This document shows positions 53,212-61,042 of a stretch of 64,000 nucleotides of DNA, one piece after another. The DNA comes from Kribbella flavida DSM 17836 (GTDB taxonomy: Bacteria > Actinomycetota > Actinomycetes > Propionibacteriales > Kribbellaceae), in contig NC_013729.1 of the NCBI RefSeq assembly GCF_000024345.1, positions 1-64,000 on the forward strand. The letters run 5' to 3'. Within the stretch, counting starts at the first letter, position 1. Each line of letters opens with the position of its first letter. The notes under the pieces are model-generated. The model was not told the DNA's origin. It searched no databases and saw nothing but the letters and a program-made list of their open reading frames with translations. A program made the position numbers and the translations under genes.

Positions 53212-54658
53212 TGCTCTTCGACTCCCGCTCCAGCAGGTCGACGAGGATTCGCAGGGCTTTGTGCAGGTCCTCGTCGGTAGGAGTGGCGTAGCCGATGACC
53301 AGGCCGGGGCTGCCGGTGACGGTGCGGCGGTAGTCGGCGAGAGGGGCGATCGCCACGCCGGCGGCGCGGGCCTTGGCGGCCAGCGCTTTGTCGTCGACGT
53401 GGTCGGGCAGCAGCAGGGTGATGTGCAGCCCGGCGTCCTGGCCGACCACGCGACCGTACGGCGCGAGCTGGGCGCAGGTGTGGTTCCGCCGTTCGGCGTA
53501 CAGGCGGCGGTTGCGGCGGACGACCTGATCCAGGTAGCCGTCCCGCAGCATGGCCAGCAGGGCCGCCTGCATCGGCCAGCCGGGCCAGTCGCTGGCTTCC
53601 TCGCGGTGGCAGGCGATCCGGTCCACCACGGGTGCGGATGCGACGAGCCAGCCCAGCCGCAGCGACGGGCTGATCATCTTGGAGAGCGTGCCGAGGTGGA
53701 CCACCCGGTCCAGGTCGAGCTGGGCCAGCGCGGGCAGCGGCGCCACGTCGTACCGGAACTCGCTGTCGTAGTCGTCCTCGATCAACGTCGCGCCGGTCCG
53801 GCGCGCCCAGCGCACCAATTCGTTGCGTCGGGCAACGGGCAGGCGCCCGCCGAGCGGGTACTGGTGCGAGGGCGTCACGTAGACCGCCGCGATGCCGTCC
53901 GGTTCCTCGAGCCCGCCGAGGGTGTCGACGCACAGTCCGTCGGCGTCAACCGGCACATCGACGACCTTCAGGTGGTGGGCCTCGGCGGCCTTCACCGCGT
54001 TGGGATAGCCAGGGTCCTCGACGGCGAGCCGGTCGCCCGGCCGCAGGGTGGTGGACAGCAGCAGGCGGAAGCCGTGCACGGTGCCGTTGGTGATCACCAG
54101 GTTCTCCGGTCCGCAGGCGATGCCGCGCACGCGGCCGACATGCTCCGCGAGCGCGCTCCGGAGCTCGGGCAGTCCGGCCGGATCGTCGTACCCCTGTGGC
54201 GGAGTCTGCGCCGACACCTCCCGCCACGCGCGGCGCCAGCCGGCATCCGCCTGGGTCCCGATGAACGGAATGCCAGGGCGCAGGGTGAGCAACCCCTTCG
54301 ATGTGCGGCCGGGCCATGACGAGCTGGTCGAAGCTGCGGCGGTCGGGGAGTTGCTTGACGAATCGGCGGTGCGGCTACGGCGTTGCCGGACCGGCGGTGT
54401 GAGCGGGACGACGTCGGCGATGTACGTGCCGGAGCCGGTCCGGCCGACGATCCAGCCCTCCGCGTGCAGCTGGTCGTACGCCGCCTGCGCAACGGCGCGG
54501 GAGACTCCGAGCTCGCGCGCGAGGTCGCGGGTGGACGGCAGCCGGTGGCCGGCCTGGAGACGGCCGTCGCGGACCGCGGCCCGGACCTGCTCGGCGAGTT
54601 GCAGGTGCAGCGCGAGACCGGCGGCGCGGTCCACCGTCAGCGGCAGCGTGGTCCGCAA
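53201..54658 (-). CDS. MocR/PdxR-family regulator (GntR helix-turn-helix fused to aminotransferase fold)
   Basis: The 485-residue protein has an N-terminal GntR domain (LPSTRDLARELGVSRAVAQ), a linker rich in Ser, and a PLP-dependent class I aminotransferase-like domain with the pyridoxal lysine region LSKMISPSLRLGWL. Such proteins sense PLP or amino acids. The start TTG at 54658 gives the family-like LRTTLPLTVDRAAG, but no ribosome site precedes it; GTG nine codons later is an alternative. Divergent from a PPOX gene that it probably regulates. Confidence 0.9.
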   Translation of the reverse strand: MRTTLPLTVDRAAGLALHLQLAEQVRAAVRDGRLQAGHRLPSTRDLARELGVSRAVAQAAYDQLHAEGWIVGRTGSGTYIADVVPLTPPVRQRRSRTADSSSNSPTAAASTSSSWPGRTSKGLLTLRPGIPFIGTQADAGWRRAWREVSAQTPPQGYDDPAGLPELRSALAEHVGRVRGIACGPENLVITNGTVHGFRLLLSTTLRPGDRLAVEDPGYPNAVKAAEAHHLKVVDVPVDADGLCVDTLGGLEEPDGIAAVYVTPSHQYPLGGRLPVARRNELVRWARRTGATLIEDDYDSEFRYDVAPLPALAQLDLDRVVHLGTLSKMISPSLRLGWLVASAPVVDRIACHREEASDWPGWPMQAALLAMLRDGYLDQVVRRNRRLYAERRNHTCAQLAPYGRVVGQDAGLHITLLLPDHVDDKALAAKARAAGVAIAPLADYRRTVTGSPGLVIGYATPTDEDLHKALRILVDLLERESKSTMA

Positions 54659-54725
54659 AGTGGACTACTGGATCTGAGGGGTAATGGACCGTGTCGGCAT
54701 ACCACTACTCTGCCACGCTGCTGCC
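54659..54725. promoter_or_regulatory. MocR-type divergent regulatory gap
   Basis: AGTGGACTA (54659-54667) and AATGGACCG (54683-54691) are direct repeats of a TGGACY half-site, 24 bp apart. MocR/PdxR regulators are known to use spaced direct repeats of this kind. The sites lie between MocR and the PPOX gene. Functional assignment is inference. Confidence 0.45.
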
Positions 54726-55418
54726 ATGACTACGACATCACTGTCGCCGACGGAGCGGACGCGGCTGCGGCGGTCGAAGGAGCGAGCGGCCACCGATCGG
54801 CGGGTCCTGCACGAGGTACTGCGGGAGGGCATGTTCTGCCACCTCGGTGTGGTGGTGGACGGGGCCCCGCTGGTGCTGCCGACGGCGTACGGGGTGGACC
54901 TGGACAGCGGGCCGGACGGGACGCTGTACCTGCACGGATCGGTGGCGGCGCGCAGCGTGGTGGCAGCACCGGACCAGACGATCTGCGTGACGGTGACGCA
55001 CGTGGACGGGCTGGTGCTGGCCCGGTCGGCGTTCCACCACTCGGTGAACTACCGGTCGGCGGTGGTCTTCGGCACACCGCGGCCGGTGACCGACCCGGAC
55101 GAGAAGCTGCACGGGTTGACCGTGATCGTCGACCATCTGGTTCCCGGCCGGTCGAGCGGCTCCCGCGGTCCGAACCGGAAGGAGCTGGCCAAGACCTCCG
55201 TGCTGGCCCTGGACCTGACCGAGGCGTCGGTGAAGACGCGTGCCGGCGGTGCGAACGACGAGCCGGAGGACCTGGACCTGCCGTACTGGACCGGCGTACT
55301 GCCGCTCCGGATGGTCGCCGGTGAGCCGATCACCAACGACGACTGCGATCTGCTGGTCCCGGCCCACATCCGTACCCGGGCGAACCAGCTGGGGGCGCCC
55401 TCGTGCACTGATGGGTGA
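54726..55418 (+). CDS. Pyridoxamine 5'-phosphate oxidase-family protein
   Basis: The 230-residue FMN-binding split-barrel protein reads MFCHLGVVVDGAPLVLPTAY, then LYLHGSVAARSVV, and the NimA-like SVNYRSAVVFGTP. It could oxidise a PLP vitamer or bind FMN/haem. ATG 54726 is chosen; upstream sequence to 54684 is the regulatory gap. Divergent PLP-type MocR neighbour supports a B6-linked role. Confidence 0.87.
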   Translation: MTTTSLSPTERTRLRRSKERAATDRRVLHEVLREGMFCHLGVVVDGAPLVLPTAYGVDLDSGPDGTLYLHGSVAARSVVAAPDQTICVTVTHVDGLVLARSAFHHSVNYRSAVVFGTPRPVTDPDEKLHGLTVIVDHLVPGRSSGSRGPNRKELAKTSVLALDLTEASVKTRAGGANDEPEDLDLPYWTGVLPLRMVAGEPITNDDCDLLVPAHIRTRANQLGAPSCTDG

Positions 55419-55426
55419 GGGCGCCC
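55393..55426. terminator. Terminator hairpin at the PPOX 3' end
   Basis: GGGCGCCCTC (55393-55402) pairs with GAGGGCGCCC (55417-55426), loop 14 nt; flanking AGCT/AGCT can extend the stem around a 2-nt bulge. It includes the PPOX stop codon and separates it from the convergent ABC permease gene. Confidence 0.75.
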
Positions 55427-55467
55427 AGCTTGCGCTTGACCAGATGGCTGCTGGCCGAAGACTCGGA

Positions 55468-56256
55468 TCAGGCCAGCGTGCCTTTGTTGTAGTTGCTCTG
55501 CGCCCAGAAGTAGCCGACGGTCGTGATCGCGACGCACCAGGCGGCGGCGAGCCAGCCGTTGCCGTTCTCGATCGGCGTGCCGAGCAGCAGGCCGCGCAGC
55601 GTCTCGATGATCGGCGTGAACGGCTGGTACTCGGCGAACCAGCGGATGCCGGCCGGCATCGACTCGATCGGCACGAAGGTGCTGCTCAGGAACGGCAGGA
55701 CGAAGCTGATCGGCAGCACCACGTTGCTGGCGCCCTCGGGAGTCTTCGCCGTCAGGCCGAGAGCGACGGCGAGCCAGACCAGCGCGACCGTCGTAGCGGT
55801 GAGCAGGGCGATCGCGAGCAGCCACTCGACGACGTTGGCGGACGGCCGGAAGCCCAGTGCGACCGAGACGCCGATCACCAGCGCGAGGCCCAGCAGCGTC
55901 TGCAGCACGCTGCCGATGACGTGCCCGGTCAGCACCGCGGACCGGAAGATCGCCATCGTCCGGAACCGGGCCACGATGCCCTCGGTCATGTCGGTGCAGA
56001 CCGCCACCGCGATCGGGACCGTGCCCGAGCCGACGGTGACCAGCAGGATGCCGGGCACCAGGAAGTCCAGGTAGTCGAACCCGCCGCCGCCCAGGCCGGC
56101 CTCGAACGTCTTGCCGAAGACGAAGCCGAACAGCAGCAGCATGATCACCGGCATCCCGAGGGTGCCGAGCGTCATCGACGGGTAGCGCAGGGCGTGCCGC
56201 AGGTTGCGGCGCAGCATGGTGGAGGTGTCGGCCAGCGGGTGCAGGGTCGCGCTCAT
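55468..56256 (-). CDS. ABC-2 type exporter permease (DrrB-like)
   Basis: The 262-residue protein has six membrane segments and ABC-2 motifs (PVIMLLLFGFVFGKTFEAGL, RFRTMAIFRSAVLTGHVIGS). With the adjacent DrrA-type ATPase it should export a hydrophobic drug or lipid. ATG 56256 overlaps the ATPase stop by 4 bp. Confidence 0.93.
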   Translation of the reverse strand: MSATLHPLADTSTMLRRNLRHALRYPSMTLGTLGMPVIMLLLFGFVFGKTFEAGLGGGGFDYLDFLVPGILLVTVGSGTVPIAVAVCTDMTEGIVARFRTMAIFRSAVLTGHVIGSVLQTLLGLALVIGVSVALGFRPSANVVEWLLAIALLTATTVALVWLAVALGLTAKTPEGASNVVLPISFVLPFLSSTFVPIESMPAGIRWFAEYQPFTPIIETLRGLLLGTPIENGNGWLAAAWCVAITTVGYFWAQSNYNKGTLA

Positions 56257-57218
56257 CGGATCGTCGCTTTCTCGTCGGAGGTGGTCGCGGGGTCGGTGGT
56301 GCTGTGGCCGGTGACGGCGAAGAAGACGTCGTCGAGGTCGGGGGTGTGCACGGTCAGCTCGTCCACCTCCAGCGAGGCGTCGTCGATCCGGGCCAGCAGC
56401 TCGCGCAGGGACTGCACGCGGCCGTCGTTCGGGACCTGGAGCACCAGCGCGCTGTGGTCGGCCTGACCGCTGGGCAGCACCCGTTCGGCCAGAGCGAGCT
56501 CGTCGGGCGCGGTGAACCGGAGCCGGACGTGCCCGCCCGGGACCAGCCGCTTCAGCTCCTCGGTCGTGCCCTCGGCGACCAGCCGGCCGTGGTCCAGGAC
56601 CGCGATCCGGTCGGCGAGCTGGTCGGCCTCCTCGAGGTACTGCGTGGTCAGGAAGACGGTGACCCCGCCGGCGACCAAGCCTCGGATGATGCCCCACATG
56701 CTGTGCCGGCTGCGCGGGTCGAGCCCGGTGGTCGGCTCGTCCAGGAAGATGATGCGCGGCTCGCCGACCAGCGTCATCGCCAGGTCGAGCCGGCGCTTCA
56801 TGCCGCCGGAGTACGTCATCGCGGGCTTGTGCGCGGCCGCGGCCAGGTCGAACTGGTCGAGCAGCTCGGCCGCCCGGCGCCGGCCCTCGGACCGGTCCAG
56901 GTGGTGCAGGTCGGCCATCATGCGCAGGTTCTCCTCGCCGGTGAGCAGGCCGTCGACGGCGGAGAACTGGCCGGTGACGCTGATCGCGGCGCGCACGTCG
57001 TCCGGCGAGCGGTGCAGGTCGGTGCCGTCGATCCGGATCTCGCCGGCGTCGGCGGTGATCAGGGTGGACAGGATCTTCACCACGGTGGTCTTGCCGGCCC
57101 CGTTGGGGCCGAGCAGCGAGAAGATGGTGCCTGTGGTCACGGTCAGGTCGATGCCGTCGAGCACCCGCTGGTCGCCGTAGGACTTGTGCAGTCCACGGAC
57201 CTCGATCGCTGATGTCAT
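56253..57218 (-). CDS. ABC exporter ATP-binding protein (DrrA-like)
   Basis: The 321-residue ATPase shows Walker A LLGPNGAGKTTVV, signature YSGGMKRRLDLAM, Walker B IIFLDEPTTGLDPRS and the H-loop TTQY. The C-terminal extension is typical of the daunorubicin-resistance group. It is the first gene of a two-gene operon lying downstream, on the same strand, of the EXLDI gene. Confidence 0.94.
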   Translation of the reverse strand: MTSAIEVRGLHKSYGDQRVLDGIDLTVTTGTIFSLLGPNGAGKTTVVKILSTLITADAGEIRIDGTDLHRSPDDVRAAISVTGQFSAVDGLLTGEENLRMMADLHHLDRSEGRRRAAELLDQFDLAAAAHKPAMTYSGGMKRRLDLAMTLVGEPRIIFLDEPTTGLDPRSRHSMWGIIRGLVAGGVTVFLTTQYLEEADQLADRIAVLDHGRLVAEGTTEELKRLVPGGHVRLRFTAPDELALAERVLPSGQADHSALVLQVPNDGRVQSLRELLARIDDASLEVDELTVHTPDLDDVFFAVTGHSTTDPATTSDEKATIR

Positions 57219-57398
57219 GGTTCCTCGCTCGGTTTCGGGCAGGCTCGCGCCGCCTCGGGGGATGGGGACTGTTTTCGGGCAGGCTCACGCCGACCGGGGT
57301 ACGGAGTACGGGGTGAAGGAGGGTGTGCGGATCCACCCGGACGGCTCGGAGCCGCCGGTCAGGGATGCCGGTTGTTCAGTTGGCCGGTGGAGGACCGG

Positions 57399-57923
57399 TC
57401 AGATGTCGAGGTCCTCGACGGCGGGCTGGTTCGCCGCCTCCTCCACCAGGGCGTAGAGCTCGACGGGGATCAGCTCGCGCAGCTGCTCGATCGTCTCCAC
57501 CACGTGCAGCGTCGCTTCGCCCTGGGCGAGACTCCAGGACTGGTCGGCGCTCCAGTTGCCGACCCAGCTCCGCCAGCCGTTCTCGTACGCCGGGTCGCTC
57601 TGCTTCTGCTTGTACTGATGGCGCCGGTCGGCGTGCAGCACGAACTTGCCGGTCCGGCTGCGGTAGACCTTGAACGCCTCGTAGCCGTCCTTGCTCGACC
57701 GGCCGCCCTCGGCCAGCAGGACACCCGAGAACCGCTGCTTGCGGCCGGTGCCCCGGCCCACCCGCACGGTGATCTCGTCGTAGCCCTCGAGCCGGCCTTC
57801 CTCCATCTCGACGTAGCGCCGGAGCGCGGTCGAGATCGCGGAGGACAGGTTGCCGGCGATCTCCTGGGCCCGCTTGTACAGCGCCAGGTCGTCGTCGGAC
57901 ACGTAGATCGTCTTGTTCGGCAT
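57399..57923 (-). CDS. EXLDI-family ribbon-helix-helix protein
   Basis: The 174-residue protein has an N-terminal ribbon-helix-helix-like start (MPNKTIYVSDDDLALYKRA, then SSAISTALRRYVEMEEGR), a beta-rich centre (GFSGVLLAEGGRSSKDGYEA-type text, HADRRHQYKQKQSDPAYENG) and ends EDLDI. The EXLDI family is defined by that C-terminal tail, from memory. AAGGAG lies before the ATG. Palindromes TTCTACGTAGAA and CGTAGA-TG-TCTACG overlap its promoter, so it probably represses itself and perhaps the exporter and the divergent hydrolase. Confidence 0.85.
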   Translation of the reverse strand: MPNKTIYVSDDDLALYKRAQEIAGNLSSAISTALRRYVEMEEGRLEGYDEITVRVGRGTGRKQRFSGVLLAEGGRSSKDGYEAFKVYRSRTGKFVLHADRRHQYKQKQSDPAYENGWRSWVGNWSADQSWSLAQGEATLHVVETIEQLRELIPVELYALVEEAANQPAVEDLDI

Positions 57924-57933
57924 CGGCCTCTCC

Positions 57934-57991
57934 TTCTACGTAGAACTATACATATGCTGTCCGTAGATGTCTACGTATATGTCTGCGTAGA
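57934..57991 (-). promoter_or_regulatory. EXLDI operator array with promoter
   Basis: Five TCTACG/CGTAGA half-sites: the perfect palindrome TTCTACGTAGAA (57934-57945), CGTAGA-TG-TCTACG (57962-57975) and CGTAGA (57986-57991). Minus-strand TAGACA (57968-57973) and TATAGT (57945-57950), 17 bp apart, form the EXLDI promoter. One palindrome covers the -35 and the other lies at the transcript start. Confidence 0.85.
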
Positions 57992-58019
57992 TGGTGGGAG
58001 ATGCTGGCACGATCGGCGC

Positions 58020-58928
58020 GTGCACACTGCCGAAGATCGCTACGACGCCCTCACCGACGAGGTCGCCGCCCTCTACGAGCTCGGGCGCCAGGCGGACGCC
58101 CTCGCTCTGATGGACGCCACCGCCGCCGAGCTGGGCGACCAGCTGACACCGTGGGCAGCGGAGTTGGCCCATCTCCGAGCCTGTCTGCTCGGCTCACTGG
58201 GTAACGCGGAAGCCGCCCTCGAGGTGCTGGTGCGGGCGAGTGACGCGGGCGGCTGGTGGGAGGAATCGATTCTCACCGAGGACGACGACTTGGCCGGCCT
58301 GCGGACGCTGCCCGGTTTCGATGCCCTGGTGGCGAACAGCCGGGCCCGGCGTACGCCGGGGATCACGCCGCCGCTGATCCGGCTTCCCCCGGACGGGCGG
58401 ACCGTCGTACGGGTGGTGGTGGCGTTGCACGGTGCCGGCCAGACGGCGCGGCATGCGGCGCGGGACTGGGCGAGCGTGCTGGACCTCGGGTGCGCGTTGG
58501 TCTGCGTCGAGTCTTCTCAGCTGATGTCACCGAGGTACCGGACCTGGCCGGATCCCGCCGCGGCCGCGGACGACATCGCCCGGGCGCTGGCCGAGCTGCC
58601 GGCCGAGCTCGACGGGCTGCCGCTGGTCGCGGCCGGATTCTCCGCAGGCGGTCGGGTGGCGATCTCCTGGGCGCTCACAGCCACACCGCAGCCGGTCGCC
58701 GGCGTCATCGCGCTGGCTCCAGCGCTCCGCGAGCTGCCGACCGAGGCGGCCACTTCACTGGCCCCGGCGAGCGTTCTCATCGGTACGGACGACGACCTTC
58801 TGGAGGTCGTGCTCGAGGCGGCCGATCAGCTGGAGGGCTTCGGTCTGCGGATCACCACGTTGCCCGGGCAAGGCCACCAGGTGCCCAGTGACTTCGCCGA
58901 CCTGCTGGCGCAGACGCTGGGGACGTAG
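58020..58928 (+). CDS. Alpha/beta-hydrolase with N-terminal helical domain
   Basis: The 302-residue protein has a helical TPR-like N-terminal half (residues 1-100, ALYELGRQADALALMDATAA) and an alpha/beta-hydrolase domain with nucleophile elbow GFSAGG, the oxyanion region VVALHGAG and a final GQGHQVP histidine. Substrate unknown. The GTG at 58020 lies 29 bp after the last CGTAGA half-site, so its transcript begins inside the EXLDI operator array. Confidence 0.85.
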   Translation: MHTAEDRYDALTDEVAALYELGRQADALALMDATAAELGDQLTPWAAELAHLRACLLGSLGNAEAALEVLVRASDAGGWWEESILTEDDDLAGLRTLPGFDALVANSRARRTPGITPPLIRLPPDGRTVVRVVVALHGAGQTARHAARDWASVLDLGCALVCVESSQLMSPRYRTWPDPAAAADDIARALAELPAELDGLPLVAAGFSAGGRVAISWALTATPQPVAGVIALAPALRELPTEAATSLAPASVLIGTDDDLLEVVLEAADQLEGFGLRITTLPGQGHQVPSDFADLLAQTLGT

Positions 58929-59148
58929 CCGGGAAGCCGTCTTCCCCAATTGTGGACAACATGGTGATCAAACCTCCACAATCCACAGATTTGGCCGAAG
59001 TTCGGCCGAAAACGGTGCACAACCCGGGGACAACCTGGGGAAAAGTCGCAGGAAAGCTGTGCACAGCTGGGGATACGGGTGTGGATAACCTGGCTGCTGC
59101 AGCAGGAATCGCCCCCGCTGGTCAGCGCGGTCTCGGTGGATCAGTGCG
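58929..59148. promoter_or_regulatory. Intergenic DnaA-box cluster with palindromes
   Basis: A 220-bp non-coding gap holding perfect boxes TGTGGACAA (58951-58959) and TGTGGATAA (59080-59088), several degenerate CCACAA/CCACAG 9-mers, a 15-bp repeat GGCCGAA-g-TTCGGCC (58993-59007) and a 14-bp palindrome AGCTGTGCACAGCT (59055-59068). The composition resembles oriC. It lies between the hydrolase and crgA stops, so it is not a promoter for either. Confidence 0.65.
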
Positions 59149-59412
59149 TCAGATCCACTGGGTGGAGACGACGAAGCCGACCGCGATCAGGCCCATGCCG
59201 ATCAGCAGGTTCCAGTTGCCCAGGTCGTTCATGAACGGGATGTCCTGCCCGGCCACGTAGAAGACCACCAGCCAGATCAGCCCGAGCAGCCAGCAGCCCA
59301 GCATCAGCGGCGCCACCCACGGACGGCTGGTGGTGCGGGGCTTCTTCGGAGTCTTCTGCGGCTTCTCCGCGGCCGGCTTCTTCTTCTGTTCGCGACTGCT
59401 CGACTCGGGCAC
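59149..59412 (-). CDS. crgA: Cell-division protein CrgA
   Basis: The 87-residue protein has a Lys-rich N-terminus (KKKPAAEKPQKTPKKP) and two membrane segments (VAPLMLGCWLLGLIWLVVFY and NLLIGMGLIAVGFVVSTQW). CrgA interacts with FtsZ/FtsI and other divisome proteins. It lies near pabA and pknB, as in relatives. Confidence 0.94.
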   Translation of the reverse strand: MPESSSREQKKKPAAEKPQKTPKKPRTTSRPWVAPLMLGCWLLGLIWLVVFYVAGQDIPFMNDLGNWNLLIGMGLIAVGFVVSTQWI

Positions 59413-59537
59413 GACGTGGGCTCCTTGTAGCGGACACTAAGGTGAGTGGTGGTCCCCGGTTCGCGGGGCTGCCACCAGCCACACCGACGGGTCTGGCCTC
59501 GGTTAGCGTAGTGCAGACGGATGCAAGGGAGTCACGG

Positions 59538-60308
59538 GTGAGCAGGCTGCGGCGTTTCTCGCTCTGGCGCGCGGCCGCGCCGGTCGCGTTGCTCTGCGCC
59601 GGCCTGCTGTTCGCGACCAGCGCCACCAACGCCCGCGGTACCGATCTCCGTCCCAGTCGCAACACTACGCTGGCCGGCCTTGTCGAGGAACAGAGCCGCC
59701 GCAGCGCCACCCTGACCCGGCAGCACGCGGCGCTCAGCGGTGACATCGAGAAGCTGCAGACCCAGCAGGGCGCCATCGAGCCGAAGCTGGCCAAGCAGCT
59801 CAAGGACCTGTCCGTGCAGGTCGGCACCACGCCGGTCACCGGGCCCGGGCTGACCGTGACGCTGAAGGACGCGCCGCGCGAGGTGGTCAAGGACAACCCG
59901 GACATCGACGCCGACTGGCTGGTGATCCATCAGCAGGACATCCAGGCCGTGGTGAACGCGTTGTGGGCCGGTGGCGCCGACGCGATCTCGATCCAGAACC
60001 ACCGGGTCATCTCCACCACTGGGATCAAGTGCGTCGGCAACTCCGTCGTCCTGCACGGCGTGCCCTACCTGCCGCCGTACAAGATCACCGCGATCGGCGA
60101 CCGGCGCAAGCTGCAGCAGGCGCTGGACGACTCGCAGTACATCGAGAACCTGCAGGACTACGTGGTCAGGTTCCAGCTCGGCTACGAGGTGAAGAACGAG
60201 TCGAACGTGGCGATGCCGGCGTACGAGGGCACCCTGGACCTGCAGAGCGCGACCGTGCCGGGCTTCGAGACGACCCCGTCGGTCAGCCCTTCGGCTTCCG
60301 GTCGCTGA
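59538..60308 (+). CDS. DUF881 (YlxW-like) protein
   Basis: The 256-residue protein has a short N-terminal membrane segment (residues 10-30), a coiled-coil-like stretch (LVEEQSRRSATLTRQHAALS) and the DUF881 domain (GPGLTVTLKDAPREVVKDNP, WAGGADAISIQNHRV). GTG 59538 follows AAGGGAG 6 bp upstream. Location between crgA and pabA is conserved; function unknown. Confidence 0.9.
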   Translation: MSRLRRFSLWRAAAPVALLCAGLLFATSATNARGTDLRPSRNTTLAGLVEEQSRRSATLTRQHAALSGDIEKLQTQQGAIEPKLAKQLKDLSVQVGTTPVTGPGLTVTLKDAPREVVKDNPDIDADWLVIHQQDIQAVVNALWAGGADAISIQNHRVISTTGIKCVGNSVVLHGVPYLPPYKITAIGDRRKLQQALDDSQYIENLQDYVVRFQLGYEVKNESNVAMPAYEGTLDLQSATVPGFETTPSVSPSASGR

Positions 60309-60351
60309 CACCGGACCGGCCGGGGCCCGGGCGTCTGGGACAATGGAGCGC

Positions 60352-60969
60352 ATGCCGCGCATCCTCGTCGTCGACAACTACGACTCCTTCGTCTACAACC
60401 TGGTGCAGTACCTGCAGCAGTTGCAGGCCGACACCACGGTGCTGCGCAACGACGAGGTGACCCCTGAGCAGGCCGCCGAGTACGACGGAGTGCTGCTGTC
60501 GCCCGGTCCGGGCACGCCCGAGGAGGCCGGCAGCTGCGTGGACATCGTTCAGCAGGCCGCCGGCCGGGTCCCGATCTTCGGGGTCTGCCTGGGGCTGCAG
60601 GCGATCGGCGTCGCGTACGGCGGAGTGGTCGGCCGCGCCGACGAGCTGCTGCACGGCAAGACCAGCCAGGTGCTGCACGAGGGCGCGGGCGTGCTGGCAG
60701 GACTGCCGTCGCCGTTCACCGCGACCCGGTACCACTCGCTCGCGATCGCCGAGCACAGCGTGCCGGCCGACCTGCAGGTGACGGCGCGGACCGAGGCCGG
60801 CGTGATCATGGCGGCGCGGCACCGGGACCTGCCGGTCGAAGGCGTCCAGTTCCACCCCGAGTCGGTGCTCACCGAGGGCGGTCACCGGATGCTGGCCAAC
60901 TGGCTCGCTGTCTGCGGCGACCCGGGAGCGGTGGCGCGGTCCACCGGCATGGCGCCGGTTGTCAGCTGA
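60352..60969 (+). CDS. pabA: Aminodeoxychorismate/anthranilate synthase glutamine amidotransferase
   Basis: The 205-residue class I amidotransferase supplies ammonia for p-aminobenzoate (or tryptophan) synthesis. The catalytic Cys is in GVCLGLQ and His/Glu in VQFHPES. It starts MPRILVVDNYDSFVYNLVQY. ATG 60352 is chosen with GGAG before it. The synthase subunit is not in the window. Confidence 0.92.
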   Translation: MPRILVVDNYDSFVYNLVQYLQQLQADTTVLRNDEVTPEQAAEYDGVLLSPGPGTPEEAGSCVDIVQQAAGRVPIFGVCLGLQAIGVAYGGVVGRADELLHGKTSQVLHEGAGVLAGLPSPFTATRYHSLAIAEHSVPADLQVTARTEAGVIMAARHRDLPVEGVQFHPESVLTEGGHRMLANWLAVCGDPGAVARSTGMAPVVS

Positions 60970-60981
60970 CCCCGAGCTCGT

Positions 60982-61036
60982 CCACAACGCGAAGACCGCG
61001 GCACCCCGACAGGGGGCCGCGGTCTTCGCGTTGTGG
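60982..61036. terminator. Very strong bidirectional terminator
   Basis: A 21-bp perfect stem CCACAACGCG... (60982-61002) pairs with 61016-61036 around a 13-nt loop that itself can pair CCCC with GGGG. It lies between the convergent pabA and pknB genes. Confidence 0.9.
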
Positions 61037-61042
61037 GACGGG

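Noticed and set aside
58929..59148. Classic parS sites
   Set aside because: I looked for GTTTCACGTGAAAC and found none; only DnaA-like boxes and palindromes are present.
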